Assembly (NCBI GenBank): GCA_029204225.1
Contig: CM055107.1
Coordinates: 13,884,900-13,948,899 of the forward strand
Source of the DNA: Diphasiastrum complanatum
Taxonomy: Eukaryota; Streptophyta; Lycopodiopsida; Lycopodiales; Lycopodiaceae
Length of the DNA stretch: 64,000 bases
Direction: 5' to 3'
Below are positions 22,614-34,609 of this stretch, one piece after another; the first letter of the stretch is position 1, and the number at the start of each line of letters is the position of its first letter. Made by a program: the position numbers and the translations under genes. A model generated the notes under the pieces. That model saw only the letters and a program-made list of their open reading frames with translations, was not told the origin of the DNA and made no database searches.

Positions 22614-23219
22614 AGAAGATGAATGAATATGCTATGTAGAGGCTGGCCCTCTCTAATGCTACGGAGGGCTGGGACCCAAAGAGGTGCACCTCTTCATGAA
22701 TGGGCACCAATAGGGGCTTTTTGGCAGTTGGGCCCAAACTTAAGGGCTGAGCCCCAAATTTGGTTTTAAATCACTAAAGTGGCCTATGGTGAATAAAGTT
22801 TAATTGGCTTTCAGGACGAACTGGCACTTCCTAGCCCCGACAAACCCGAGAACTAGGGGCATAGGCCTCTTGAATAAATTTAAGTCCAACGTTAATCAAT
22901 AAGTAAACAGAGTTTCAATAAAAGTGCAACCGGCCATAATGGGCCATTTACGCGTCAATTTTAAGCAGTTCTGCATTGGCGTAATAGCGCATGGCGATGA
23001 TTTTCCATCAAAAATAACTTGAAAAAGGGGTCTTTTTCCTCGCAAACACTAAGTAATTAGGTCATCAAATGCGATTGCCAGTTGGCTGGTGTCCGCTGGC
23101 ATTCATCCAGTTCCTTCTCAAAAATTGATTGTTGATAAGCGATGAAAATTGGCCGTAAACAGTCTGTCTGCATAAATGAACCAAAACTGTCACTTTGTAG
23201 AAATGAACTAAAACTGCCA

Positions 23220-23470
23220 TAGGTGACAGTGTCGCAAAAAGGCGACTGTGTCGGCTTTTTGCAAAAAACCCGACAATGTCATTAAATCTCATTTAGGGTA
23301 GCCCCACACTTTGCCAGAGTCATTTCCTTAACATTTGAGGCACTTTGAAAAATGCAAAAAATGTGACTCTGCATATTTACTCATAAATCCTGATAGGCGA
23401 CAGTGTTGCTAAAATGCGACACTGTAATTTTACTCGTAAGAAATATGCGACATTGTTGTCAAACTCCATG
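23220..23470. repeat. GCGACA(N)TGT motif cluster
   Basis: At least five related units occur: 'ggtgacagtgtcgc', 'ggcgactgtgtcgg', 'cgacaatgtc', 'ggcgacagtgttgc', 'tgcgacactgt' and 'tgcgacattgttg'. Most are palindromic around TGT/ACA. They lie 40-60 bases apart in an otherwise gene-free area. Confidence 0.5.
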
Positions 23471-23571
23471 TATTTTTGTAGACTATGTTAAAACACTTGT
23501 GATTTTGCAGATTGTGTAAAGATAGGAAAAATCGCAGAACTGGATAAACAATGGATGAGGATTAAAACCGA

Positions 23572-24115
23572 TTAGTCAATTAGTAAGAAGGAGAATAATC
23601 CAACAATTGCCACTTCTTCTCCTGAAAACCAAAACTTTTTGAGTTTTGTCAAGGATGATGTAGTCGTTGTATCGAATTTGACCCTCCGACTTGAATCAGT
23701 GATTCTGCTAATTGAGAGCAAATTCTTGGTCAGATTTGGTACGTGGAGAACGTTGGACAACAACTCGACTTCATTTTTCTAAAATTCGATTCTGACTATT
23801 CCTTCACCTTGAATCGAATGTGATGAGTTGTCTCCTAGTTGCACAACTCGAGAATGGGTGAAAGATCTATAATCTTTGAACCAGTCTTGATGGTGAGTCA
23901 TGTGTTGAGTTGCTCCAAAATCGAGATACCAGAAATCGATATCCTATTGTTCTTCGACCTTGGTCATAAAGACTGCTTCATCTTCCTCTTGCTGTTGTAT
24001 CGAAAAACTGGTTGAGGCAGAAATCGCTTGTTGTTGGAACTGCTTCTTCTCATTGTTGAATTTTAAAGTTCTGCAATCCTGATCTCATGTCCAGTTCTTT
24101 TGCAGTATCTACAGA
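23572..24115 (-). pseudogene. Copia gag-protease fragment with altered protease active site
   Basis: Minus-strand reading gives a zinc-knuckle start (CRYCKRTGHE), then, after broken frames, DFWYLDFGATQHMTHHQDWF. The usual D-S-G of the copia protease is D-F-G here. It ends with the post-protease motif LSNVLHVPNLTKNLLSISRI. Frames are shifted and contain stops. Neither Gag N-terminus nor integrase is attached. It is a fragment of an ordinary copia rather than of the E1/E2 families. Confidence 0.75.
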
Positions 24116-26120
24116 AAAGTTTCTGCTTTGGTTGGAAAGATATGAATATTGCCCCAACCAACGAAGGCCATTCAAAATAGTAAAACGAAATTCATTTGCA
24201 ATCAGCATCATTTTCATGATTCACTTTGAGTTGGTGGATGTGCATGTTGGGCTCTTCTCTATCTTTGCTTTGCAAGTTCATAGATGTATTGAGTTTAGTG
24301 GTAAGCTAAATGCTTGCATGTCAATTTATAGGAGTGGCATGGTTTCATACTATCAACACATAAATAGAGAGTTTATATATGAAGCAAAATAATTATAAGC
24401 CACATGAATATTATTGCCATGGCAAACAAAGAACATTCATATTATAAACCGATAAGGTGTTCATGCACAAATATACTCCTCACAGACACATTGGTACTCT
24501 AAGGACATTATAATTTGGTTAAGTTTAATGACTTAATCGAACAACTTTTGGCACTCAAAATATTATTTAAATTGACTAAAATTTGGTAACAAAGTGACTA
24601 GAAACTTAAGACCATATGTGATATTCATTAAAAAAAAAACAATAAGAAAAAAAATTAGTCTCTCACATATGGGGGGGATGAACAAAATTCAACCACAACA
24701 CTTACAGTAAGGCTTTTCATACAACAAACTAACTAAACTATGGTCTAGCATTAAACATTCTCTAAAAGTAAGAGTAATCTAGTCATTCGATTTGAGTTAG
24801 GTTTAAAGGTATGGGACTCATGCACAAGGTGGTGTTGTTAGGTTCTTGGTCATTCGTGCCTACTTTCATATATATGCTTGTGTAAGTACAAATAATGTGC
24901 TAGATAGTGGGGTAAGCTAATAAGTTAGAATACATGCAAGCAACCAATGTTAGTAGGCATGTTCTCAAGTGTTAGCATGCTTGATGTGAATCATGGTGAA
25001 CAATTGCATGATGAACTCAAGCCTCATGAGTTCACGATGCTCAATGAGAAAAAGAGTCATGAAGCTCATTGCTCATTATAATGCCTTTGTCTTCTTGCAA
25101 AAACAATTGAAAACATTTACCAACATCACCTTTTACGAAGTGTATATACATCATGCCTAATGCATGTGCAAATTTCTCAATACATTCTTTGATGTTGTAC
25201 ATATTAGTGTCTCTTGAGTACTTTATAGTGGATTCATAGTTGGGTTTTATCTTTTGTGTTCTGCCATTCTTTCCTTGCACCTACGAGATTTGTTCATGAT
25301 GTAGATTGAGGTAACCTTGAAATTAGGAGGGGTAAGAGTGCCTATTTGATGGTGATATGAGAGGGGTACATGGCTACTTGAGTTCTGTTAGCCATATTCC
25401 TAAGTTGGAAGCATAATGAATATCATGAATTCATAATTGCTACAAGTTGCATATAGTGAACCTTTCACATTCCACAAAATTTTGTTGACCAAATAGGTCA
25501 ACTTAGGTCTACTAAGGGACCACACAATCTTGCCAAGAATGGCATGAACACAATCTAAAGGCATGTTTTAAGTTTGAATGTACTCATGACTAAGTAACTA
25601 GCGACCACAAAATCTCGCCAAGAACACATACACAAAATGTGAAGACATATTTGTAACTTCTACTCATGATTCATCAAGTACTTCAACACATAGCTTTACT
25701 GCTTTGCAACACAAGGCAAAAAGAATTGCATGTGGTTTGTTGATATGTTGAAGGGAAAGTTGGATCTTCTTCCCCCTTATCCTACCCTTAGTTACCATGG
25801 TCCCACTAGCTTGACACACACACACACCCTAAATAACAAAGGAAAATATTAGTATCTAGGAACACACCCTAAATAACAAGGAGTGTTTTACTAACAATAC
25901 ACACACCTCTAAATCACATAGTGAGACCAAGCCAAAGAGCACAAGGTTTCAATTGTCCATTCACACAACAAAAGCTTGGAGACAATTCCAAGTCATATCT
26001 AACTCGAGTACTAGTCAATATTGTGCCCACATGGGAACAATTCCAACTCTTATATAAGTCGAGTACTCTACAAAGGACATATCATGAAGGTTTGACTTTG
26101 GTGATGAAGTGCAAAGCATG
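24116..26120. other. Gene-free, AT-rich stretch
   Basis: No domain or long frame. It contains short AC runs near 25815 and 25905, and the phrase 'acacaccctaaataacaa' repeated near 25825 and 25864. Confidence 0.4.
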
Positions 26121-29100
26121 AGTATGGAGTTGATGTGTGTTAGCTTTTAGAGATTGGTTGCATGGTGATGTCAGTTGGGGAAGCGGGGCTAAGATTGATG
26201 CCACTCATGGATAAGGGAACATGCAACCGTGGCTTCACATGCCACCACCATCCAAATGTGAAGCCAAGTTGGTGGGCGCCTGATAGATGTTATTGGATAT
26301 GCTCTCAAGCAGCCTTGTTGAATGGTGGCAAGCATGTTGCTCTCACAACATCCATGGTTGCCTGGATGCTGATCCCATTCTCACACTCATCATCTCACAA
26401 ACTAGAATCTTTTGGTTATTTTCCTTTTAACTTGAAAGTGAGAGCTTGGGCTTTGGCACGGGTAGTTCCTAGTAACTAGCGGAGGTCTAAATAAGGCCAA
26501 CTACTTTATTGGACAAACTCCCATTTCTCAATGCCATATTGCCACTTGTCATTGTGGGGACCCCCCTCAGGTTTAGAGAGAACTAGTGGGTATTGGGTAT
26601 CACTATCAACTTTGATGAAGAGAGCTGGTTTATGTGCAAAGCTGACAGATCCAATCTGAGATACTGTACAGAGAATCCATTGTGGGGGGCCCAGTTTTCT
26701 ACCTCCTTTTCTTGACTGACTATCACGACTTGACCTCTATGCCTGGAGGCTGGATCTTATTTGCTCAAGGAGGGGGGCCCAGTCTCAGCGTCAAGCATCT
26801 GTTGTTGTTTTCATGCTTAGAGCAGCTATGGCAATTTCATCTCCATGTGAATAAAGTGATCCAAATGGAGGGACCCTTGAGAAAATCAGGATTTGTGGAT
26901 GCGGGACAGTGGATAGGTAGATGATAATGGATGAAGCAAATCTGGATAGGACCCGAAAGCCCAAAAAGGCCAGCCATCACCACTAGTCATCATATGGAGG
27001 CTGGAGTGTTGTCACACCTGCAGAATTATTCCAAGCACATAATAATCACAAGCTCAATGATGAGCAGGCATCATCAAGCACAGGTTACTATTCATTAGCT
27101 ACTAACAGTCCTGGTTGATGGATTGATTGCTCATACAGCTCTTGAATAATTGGGTGATTGCAGCACGGTTTGCAGATTGATCATGAAAACTATTTCTACC
27201 TGACAATGGGTTCCAATTAGTTTATAGTTCCAAAGGATCAGAATCCAAAGTTAGCTACCCAAAGCCTCTGATCTGAGGCTTAAGCTGAAATTAGCTACCT
27301 GACAGAAGCCCACATGAGTGTCTAGAGATTAGAGCTTAGAAAATTAAGCTTAGACAGTTGATTGTAATTTTTAAGCTGATCATGAAGCATATTTGAATGC
27401 CGAATCCCGTTCCGTGTTATGGGTAGGAATTAGTGCTTAAGAGTGATAACGCTGGGATCTAGCTATGAGGCCAGTGACTCCCGATGCACATTGCAGATTG
27501 CATGTCAAAGATTAAAGAAATAGTACAGACAAGCTTAGTTATGGTGGGTCGCTGTACTGGGCTTGCAATGTAACATGTTGCCATCTTTGTCGCCTGCTTT
27601 ACGGTCTTTTCTCTGCCATTTCTTAACTGGAGGCTTGGAAGTTGGAAGCTGCTGCCTGCTGCTCTGTAGTCCAGCTTCCGCCTCCATCTTTCCGTGGGCC
27701 GGAGTCCGGAGCCTGGACTGCACTCTGCCCAACAGTTCAGTAGACTGTAGCAGCCAGTTATAGACTACAGTAGAGCTCAGTACTAGATAGTAGAGATAAG
27801 AGACTAAGAGAGGTTGATCGGAGACGGAGATCCTTGGCACACACACTTGTCCAGGCACCAGACTCAAGAGTCCAGACTCCGTTGTCCACACTGCACATTG
27901 CACAGCCATCTCTGGTCGGACAGACTCCCTTGCTGTCCTTCCAATCCCATCTCAGATCGCAGCAGCATTGAACACGGCTGTGGACTGACCCTGGGAGCCA
28001 GTTCGTCTTCATTTAAACCCAAAATATACATATATTTTCTTTGAGCCCACATGGATTGCCAATGATAAATCCGCAACCTTGACTCTATTTTCCAAGTTGC
28101 AAGCATCCACACTCCCACTGTTCAATTTCCCACAGCAAAGCCATGAGCTGAAAAGCTGAAGCTTTTCTCACGTGTGACACGTCTCTCTCCACTTTTTTCC
28201 CTTAAACATAAAGTCTTTGGCTACTTCACTCTTCATGCTGAATTCAAATTTCAGCTCATCAGCATAATCCATAAGTTCATAACTGAGAAAGGCACCTCCA
28301 AAGTGATGCATGCACAGTGCAGCAGATCTCTGTTTCAGACTGATGTACTCTGCTTGGCTGCCTGCACAGTGCATTCTGCATTGCCAGCTCCAAAATCCGA
28401 GCTTCTGCTCATCCTCTGTGTATGAATGTGGCCACTGGCTTCCTATTAGCCCACCTTTCCAAATCATTTGAGATGCTGCATCACCCACAAGATTCTGCCT
28501 TCAAATCTCCTTCATAAGTAGCAGAGAGCCAGTACAAAAGTACCACTGCCTCTCTGCTAGCAGCTGGGCTCTGGCTCCCTGCTGCCTTCATCACTTCCAC
28601 TCTCTTTTCTTTCCAACTTCCAAATTCTGGGAACCTTTCTTGCGTGGGACCCGTTCTTTTTTCTTTCTTGTGTTGCTCTTCTCTTTTATTTGATTTTCTT
28701 TTATTAAACATTACTTGAATGATTTTAAAGCATCTATCTACTTCCAACCTCCAAAGTTAGTACAATAATTTGGCTCCATCATCTGATTCCTGATTCCTCC
28801 CTTTCACCCTGGAAGTTGGAAGTTGGAAGTTTTGGTTGTGACTTTTGTTCATGAACCATGAAAACAGGTCAAGCCCATCTGGCCCAGAAAGAGTCAAAGG
28901 CCAATGGGCCATGTATCACTTACAAATACTTACCTTCTTTTTTTGTCTCAATATTAACAATGACAATCAACCACTACACTTCTTGAAACCTTAAAATCCA
29001 ATGAATCAATGATAAAACCTAACAAACAAGTATATATATATTAATTATTGTTTTCATGCAAAACCATGTGAGTTGAATCTAAAATGAAATTTCTTCAAAA

Positions 29101-29184
29101 CAAGTATAAGGACTTTTCAATATTTTAAAGCTTATTTGACATTGTGGGCCAAGAACCCATTTTAAGCTCTTACATAAGGGGCAT
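26121..29184. other. Gene-free stretch of higher GC
   Basis: Several overlapping frames of 60-126 codons exist on both strands between 27535 and 28750, but none shows a domain or repeat pattern of a real protein. Short words such as 'ggaagttggaagttggaag' (near 28810) and 'gacagtagac' recur. I see no gene. Confidence 0.35.
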
Positions 29185-31094
29185 AGCGATATAGTTTTTT
29201 AGACGGTTTTTTCGGTTATAATCAAGTTTTCATTAAAGAAGAAGATAGATCGAAAACCACTTTTACCACTGATTGGGGGACGTATGCTTATATGCGTATG
29301 CCCTTTGGTCTGTGTAATGCACCTACAACATTCCAGCGTATGATGACTAACAATTTCCAAAAAAAATTGTGGAAATTTTTAGAAATCTCCATGGATGACT
29401 TTTGCATTTATTCGAATACTAAGGATCATTTAGATGCATTAGAAAAGACTATGAGAAGATGTCAAGAGACATCTCTTAAATTGCATCCGTCCAAATGCTA
29501 TTTTGGCATGAGGGAAGGCACTCTGTTAGGCCACAAAATTTCAAAGGATGGCATTCAAGCCGATATCGAAAAAGTTAAAATAATTTTAGAATTGGATGAA
29601 CCAACTAATCTACGGGAGCTTAGGGGATTTTTAGACCACGTAGGATACTATCGTAGAATAATAAAAGTCTAGTATGCTATAGTAGTTTCTCCCTTAACAA
29701 GATTATTAAAGAAATCTGTTGAATATCACTGGTCACAAGATCACCAGGACGCTTTTGAAAAACTTAAGCAGTCCCTAGTAGAAGCAACCGGAGTTAGACA
29801 TCCGGATTGGACGAAGAAATTTCACGTATATGTAGACACTTCATCGTTTGCAATCAGTGTAGTGCTTAGCCAAAAAGATGATCAAAATATTGATTATCCA
29901 ATATATTATGTTGGTAGAAAATTAGCAGCCTTCAAGAAAAATTATTCTGCTACAGAGCAGAAAGCATTAGGCATGATTTATTCAATGAAAAAATTTAAGC
30001 ATTATCTACTAGGATACCCTTTTGTTTTCCATGTAGACCACTATGCATTAATGCAGCTAGTAAATAAACCCGACCTTTCAAGAAGGATAGCTCGATGGGT
30101 TTTATTATTAGATAAATTAGAGTTAAGGAGGGCAAAGGACCACCAAAATGTCGACTATATAATACGGCTTAAAACTAAGAATCAATTTGAACCAATATCA
30201 GATGAATTTCCAGATGAGCACATAATGCGCATTCAAGCAGAATCATCTATTCATACAGACATCATTAATTTCTTAGCCTGATCATTTTAATAAACAACAA
30301 AAGATAGTTTTTGGTGCAAAAGTAGGACCCTACACGATTATAGATAAGGTACTATATAAATTAGGAGCTGACAATAACCTTCATTGTTGTTTAGAACCCA
30401 CCAAAATCACTACTGTAATAAGTACACTACATGAAGAAGATTCGGGGGGCCATTATGCTCTTAAAATTATTGCCAGAAAAATTTTAAATGCTAAGTACTG
30501 GTGGCCTACACTTTATAGAGATGTTAAACTTTTCATTAAAAAATGTGACGCATGTCAGAGGATGGAGAAACCCAACTTCGCGACACACTAACCACTTACA
30601 CGTATCATTCCCTTAGCACCTTTTGAGAAGTGGGGAATAGATTTTGTAGGGCCTATCAAACCAACCACTTGTAAAACTCGCTGACGTTACATTCTTGTTG
30701 CAACGGACTATGCTACCAAAATGGTAGAGGCCGAAGCTACAGTTAAAAACGATGCCAAACCAGTGGCAAAGTTCTTGTTTAAAAAATCATCACTCGTTAT
30801 GGATGTCCCTTAGAACTTGTTAGTGATAGGGGAACCCATTTTTTTAACCAAACTATTGAAGCTATGTTATCACATTTTTCCATTACACATTGTCAAACCA
30901 CTCCGTATAATCCTAAAGCAAATGGACTTACTGAGCGAGCCAATGGAATCTTGTGCAAAATTTTGAATGAAATAATAGAAACACATTCTTTCGATTGGGA
31001 CCAAAAGTACCATCAATTTTATGGGCAAATTGAACTGCAGAGAAAATTACAACCAGGCAGACTCCATATTACCTCGTATATGGAATGCACCTGA
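29185..31094 (+). pseudogene. Ty3/gypsy pol: reverse transcriptase, RNase H, integrase
   Basis: Starts inside RT (DGFFGYNQVFIKEEDRSKTT, then YMRMPFGLCNAPTTFQRMM). The active site region reads ISMDDFCIYS, where related elements usually have (F/Y)xDD. RNase H follows after a stop near 29672 (HVYVDTSSFAISVVLSQKDD and KNYSATEQKALGMIYSMKKF). The integrase zinc finger (GGHYALKIIARKILNAKYWW, then CDACQR) and core (FEKWGIDFVGPIKPT, DYATKMVEAEA) come next, and then TPYNPKANGLTERANGI with the third acidic residue region. At least four stops or shifts make it inactive. The 5' half (gag, protease, start of RT) is missing here; a matching gag lies beyond the LTR at 34140. Confidence 0.9.
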
Positions 31095-31258
31095 TATTAC
31101 CTATAGAGTTCAAAGTTCCTTCCGCATTGATAATGAGGAACGGATGGATGAGAATGATAGCCTCCAAGAGCGAATGATAGCTCTAACACATTCAGAGGAG
31201 GATCATCATTTAGCATTAATAGAAATTGAACGGGTCCAAAATAAAATAAAATAAAATT

Positions 31259-31465
31259 TTGATCAATTTTTTAAAAACCAAAATTAAATGTGGAGACTAT
31301 GTGCTTCTGTATGACAACAGACACATGTTGTTTCCAGGAAAATTGCATACAAGATGGATGGGACCTTATAAGGTCATAGAAGTCTTTAACAATGGATCAT
31401 ACCCAATCACCAACTGGGTCCGTTCAAGTTATGACATCACCTCCATGCATTCGACAAGGAATTGA
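31259..31465 (+). pseudogene. Gypsy integrase C-terminal part
   Basis: KCGDYVLLYDNRHMLFPGKL, then RWMGPYKVIEVFNNGSY, is the SH3-like end of gypsy integrases. It is offset in frame from the core, showing another small indel. It leads directly into the post-pol region. Confidence 0.8.
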
Positions 31466-32141
31466 AAATGTAATGGCAATCCAACCGCAACCACGGGCAA
31501 CAAATTTAGGGGAGGGGGAAAGGGAGCTACCTGCAACTACACTTGTAGAAGATTCACTTGCAGTTGATCCCAATCAAGAGGCAATAGAAGATCAAGCGGC
31601 ACAGGTGGTAGTAGAAGTTTAGGAAAGCCCGAAGGCCAAGGAAAAAGTAGAAGACCTCTCTTCTCTGAAGCAAGACGACTGCATCGATGTAGATGCTCTT
31701 GACTACTTCGATGAAGGTGACATTGTGAAGGAGGAGGTGGAGACAGTTCCCGACGAAGTTGCACAAGTCACATCACTAACCCCCGTTCCTACATTTACTA
31801 CCACCACCACTGTTGATACCACCACCTCCATCACCATCTCTCTCACCCCTATTACCATTCCTACCATCTCCACTACTATTGTAAAAACAAAACTAACCAT
31901 TCCATTACCCATTCACTCCACTGTTTCTCAATTTTGTTTCCCAACCTACCATCATCTACCCACTAAATTTCCCACCCTTGCAACCTATGATACTTTATCC
32001 GAGGGAGCCCAGGAATCCTTGAAATGGCATGCTGAGGCCTCATACCATCTTCTTTGGTTGGTGGACCAGCTATTACAACAAGGAAATGAGAGGTGGCAAA
32101 GCAAGACCTGCAACAAAGAGTTGGGGGTATTCCCAACAAAG
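31466..32141 (+). pseudogene. Post-pol ORF with Thr/Ile/Ser-rich linker
   Basis: After integrase, readable sequence continues to a stop at about 32150. It has a Glu/Gln-rich part, an acidic stretch (DDCIDVDALDYFDEGDIVKE), about 60 residues dominated by Thr, Ile, Ser and Pro, then a helical-looking end (EGAQESLKWHAEASYHLLWL). Such extra coding between integrase and 3' LTR occurs in some gypsy lineages. It could be a pol tail or a separate ORF. It has no membrane or envelope-like signature that I can see. Confidence 0.45.
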
Positions 32142-32937
32142 TGTAAATAAATAAAATCATTCAATGAAATGTGTTGCAAGGGCATGGCATCCTGTGCACG
32201 TAAGCCCATGGCCCAATGAGCACGCAAGTAAAGTTGTAAATAAAATAAACTTGACTTGGGCCTTGGAATCAAAATAAAACTAGAGGCCCAAAGTCATTTT
32301 TAAACTTAGAGATTATTTTTTAGAGTTGGGTCCAAATTGGGACTCACATGAATCTTGTGATTTCCAATGTACTTTTTGTGGACCCTTGGATCAAGTTGGG
32401 TCCAAGATGAATGAATAGGATCATTGTAAATATTAGCCAATAGGATTGAGAGGCAAGGGCCTTCCCCATTTTATAAAAAGGCACCATTTGTACACTATTT
32501 TCATGCTTAATGAGAAGGAGGAAACTCTACCAATTTTGGAAGAGAAGCATCCTCATTTGCAATTCAATGCTTGCTATTGCTCTTGTTGTTTTCTATAGCT
32601 TTCAACTTCATGCTTTTTGGTTTCAATAGTTTATCTTTCTCCTTTAGCAAGTACAATGTGCATTTGAGCTAACCTCCACCCTCCCTCTATCTCTCTCTTC
32701 TATCTTTTTTTCCCTCCATATTTTCTAATCATCCCCTTCCTTTCACCTACAATCATGATGAATGTTAGTGTAGAAAAGTAGAGTTAAGGGAGAGTAGTGT
32801 TAGTGGTGAGCAGAGTTAAGGGAGAAAGTAGGAAACTAACTAAAAAAAACATCTATGCATAGTTAGGTACCTATCCAGTGATCTAACCCTTGTTGACAGG
32901 CAGGAGGGCTATACTACGCAAGATCTTCGACCCTACA
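32142..32937 (+). repeat. Gypsy LTR (start approximate)
   Basis: The 3' edge is set by 'ccctaca' followed one base later by a perfect primer-site start. The 5' edge is less certain; TGTAAATAAATAAAATC near 32142 follows a purine-rich 'aaagagttggggg'. A TATA box lies at 32472-32478. The LTR has pol to its left and a PBS plus gag to its right. Confidence 0.65.
32472..32478 (+). promoter_or_regulatory. TATA box of the gypsy LTR
   Basis: TATAAAA within 'ccattttataaaaaggcacc', about 460 bases before the LTR end; typical for the U3 promoter. Confidence 0.6.
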
Positions 32938-32938
32938 G

Positions 32939-32956
32939 TGGCGCCGTTGTTGGGGA
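32939..32956 (+). other. Gypsy primer binding site (tRNA-Asp type)
   Basis: TGGCGCCGTTGTTGGGGA resembles the PBS common in plant Athila/Tat-type gypsy elements, one mismatch from TGGCGCCGTTGCCGGGGA style sites in the centre. It follows the LTR end by one base. Confidence 0.8.
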
Positions 32957-33299
32957 TAGTTTCCACTAACTAGTTTAGCTGCATTTTAGCTATTTTCTTG
33001 CTTTTTAGAGTAGTTTTAGGTAGATTTTTGGGTGTTTAGAGTTAGTTTTCTGTATTTTTTTGTGTTTGGACTATTCACAAGTAGCAGAGGAGGTGTGAGA
33101 GGTTAGAGGAGGCCCTGAACAGCCTCTAAGGCTTGAAACCCAAACCAACCAGCCAAAAAACCCAAAAAAGAAATACACCAATCTGCATTTTGGAGGGAAA
33201 AGAGCCTAAAATCTCATCAGATTTTTATATCTCCAGAATCAGTGAGAATTAACCCTTGCATGACTGGCAGCAGCTCCAGGGTACTGTCCCAGACCTGCA

Positions 33300-34060
33300 T
33301 AGAAGCCTGCGAGAGTTAGTTCCAAGCAGATTGTGAAACCAGAGAAAAATCATAAAAAATTCAAAAAACCCTTGAAAAAATCCCAAAAAATTCAAATCTT
33401 CATAAGAACTCTGACAGAGCCCTATGAAGTTCCATCTCAGTGAGACCAGGACACAAAGAAGCTTGTGAGAGTTAGTTTGATGTCTAAGTGCTTGTGCGAG
33501 AGTTCTCAGTGAAAAAAAGACGGGAAAGTACCATTGAACCCTCGCAGACAGCAAAATTTTTAGTTCCCGAGGTCAATAACTCTCGCGGAGGATTCTAAAG
33601 TGCCATCTCAGTGAGACCAGGACACAGAAGAGCTTGCGAGAGTTAGTTTGATTCCAGTGAGCAGAAAATTGGATTTAAGTGCAAAAAAATCACTAAAAAG
33701 TGAAGATCTAGCAAATCCTTCTAGTAAGAACTCTCGTAGACCCTCTCAATCGATTCACAATGTCAATTTACATCAGTGATGAAGCCTGCGAGAGTTAGAG
33801 TGAAATCTGGTGAAGATCAAGCCAAAAAAGTGGTGTTGAACCCTCGCCGACAGTGAAATTTTCACTTCTTGCGAGAGTTAACCCTCGTAAGAGAATTCTA
33901 TAGTGAGATCTGACCCAGATCCAGCTACTGTGAGCCTTGCAAGGGTTACTTCCCAGAGATTTGAAAGATATCAAGTTTTTTACCTGCAAAAATAGCTAAA
34001 GAACCCTTGCACAGCCAACCCTCACACAAGAGACCCTCGCAGACTAGATCAGTGGAAAGA
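33300..34060 (+). repeat. Gypsy leader with repeated GCGAGAGTTAGTT and inverse AACTCTCGC/AACCCTCGC
   Basis: The plus motif occurs near 33308, 33462, 33638, 33787 and 33871 (with variants). The inverse motifs occur near 33534, 33575, 33729, 33840 and 34023. The two sets are partly complementary and could pair in RNA. The stretch lies between the PBS and gag. Confidence 0.55.
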
Positions 34061-34139
34061 TCTGCATCAGATCCAGCTACTATCAAAATCTCAAGTCAAT
34101 CAGTGCAAGGAGTAAAACGCTATCAAGGAAAAACACCGT

Positions 34140-34605
34140 AAAGGGCCTAAAATTCACTTTCGGCCGATCAGATTGATAAGATCCTTAGAGATCCAGACTA
34201 CATTCTACTATATAAGCAAGATCCAATTACTTTGGAACTCACCATCGGATGAATCTGAGATCGAGACGATCAATAGCACGAAGGATAGCAAATCAAGCAC
34301 CACACCTTCCCAGATTAGCAGTTGTGCAACAGGAGGCAGAACCGGAACCAGCACCAATGGATCCAATGGGCCAACACGTACCTATCGCTCCCTTGTAAGC
34401 AGTCCGGAGAGCACCATGGATGGAAATACCAAAATATGACGGATCGTCAGATCCCATCCGATTCCTCCAGATCTACGAGCAAGCTTGTGAAATCTACGAT
34501 GAACGGACACCTGCGGAGAAGCTGATGTTGTTCCCCATGTCCTTATCGGCAGTGGCTTAGGATTGGTTTTTCAACCTGTTAGAGGAAGAAAAATCCACCT
34601 GGAGG
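34140..34605 (+). pseudogene. Gypsy gag fragment
   Basis: After several shifts the frame reads VPKYDGSSDPIRFLQIYEQA, then ERTPAEKLMLFPMSLSAVA, a stop (TAG) and DWFFNLLEEEKSTWRRG. This is the conserved start of the Retrotrans_gag domain. It breaks off near 34605-34635, where copia Gag of E2 copy B begins. Confidence 0.8.
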
Positions 34606-34609
34606 AGAG

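Noticed and set aside
25041-25280. 79-codon minus frame that looks moderately protein-like
   Set aside because: A partial resemblance to retroelement RNase H ends (HALGM.YIHFVKGDVGK) is too weak and isolated.
27535-28750. Cluster of overlapping frames up to 124 codons on both strands
   Set aside because: No motif, no bias toward one frame; the region is simply GC-richer with few stops.
31703-31912. Minus-strand Val/Met/Gly-rich frames opposite the post-pol ORF
   Set aside because: Mirror image of the Thr/Ile-rich coding strand; low complexity.
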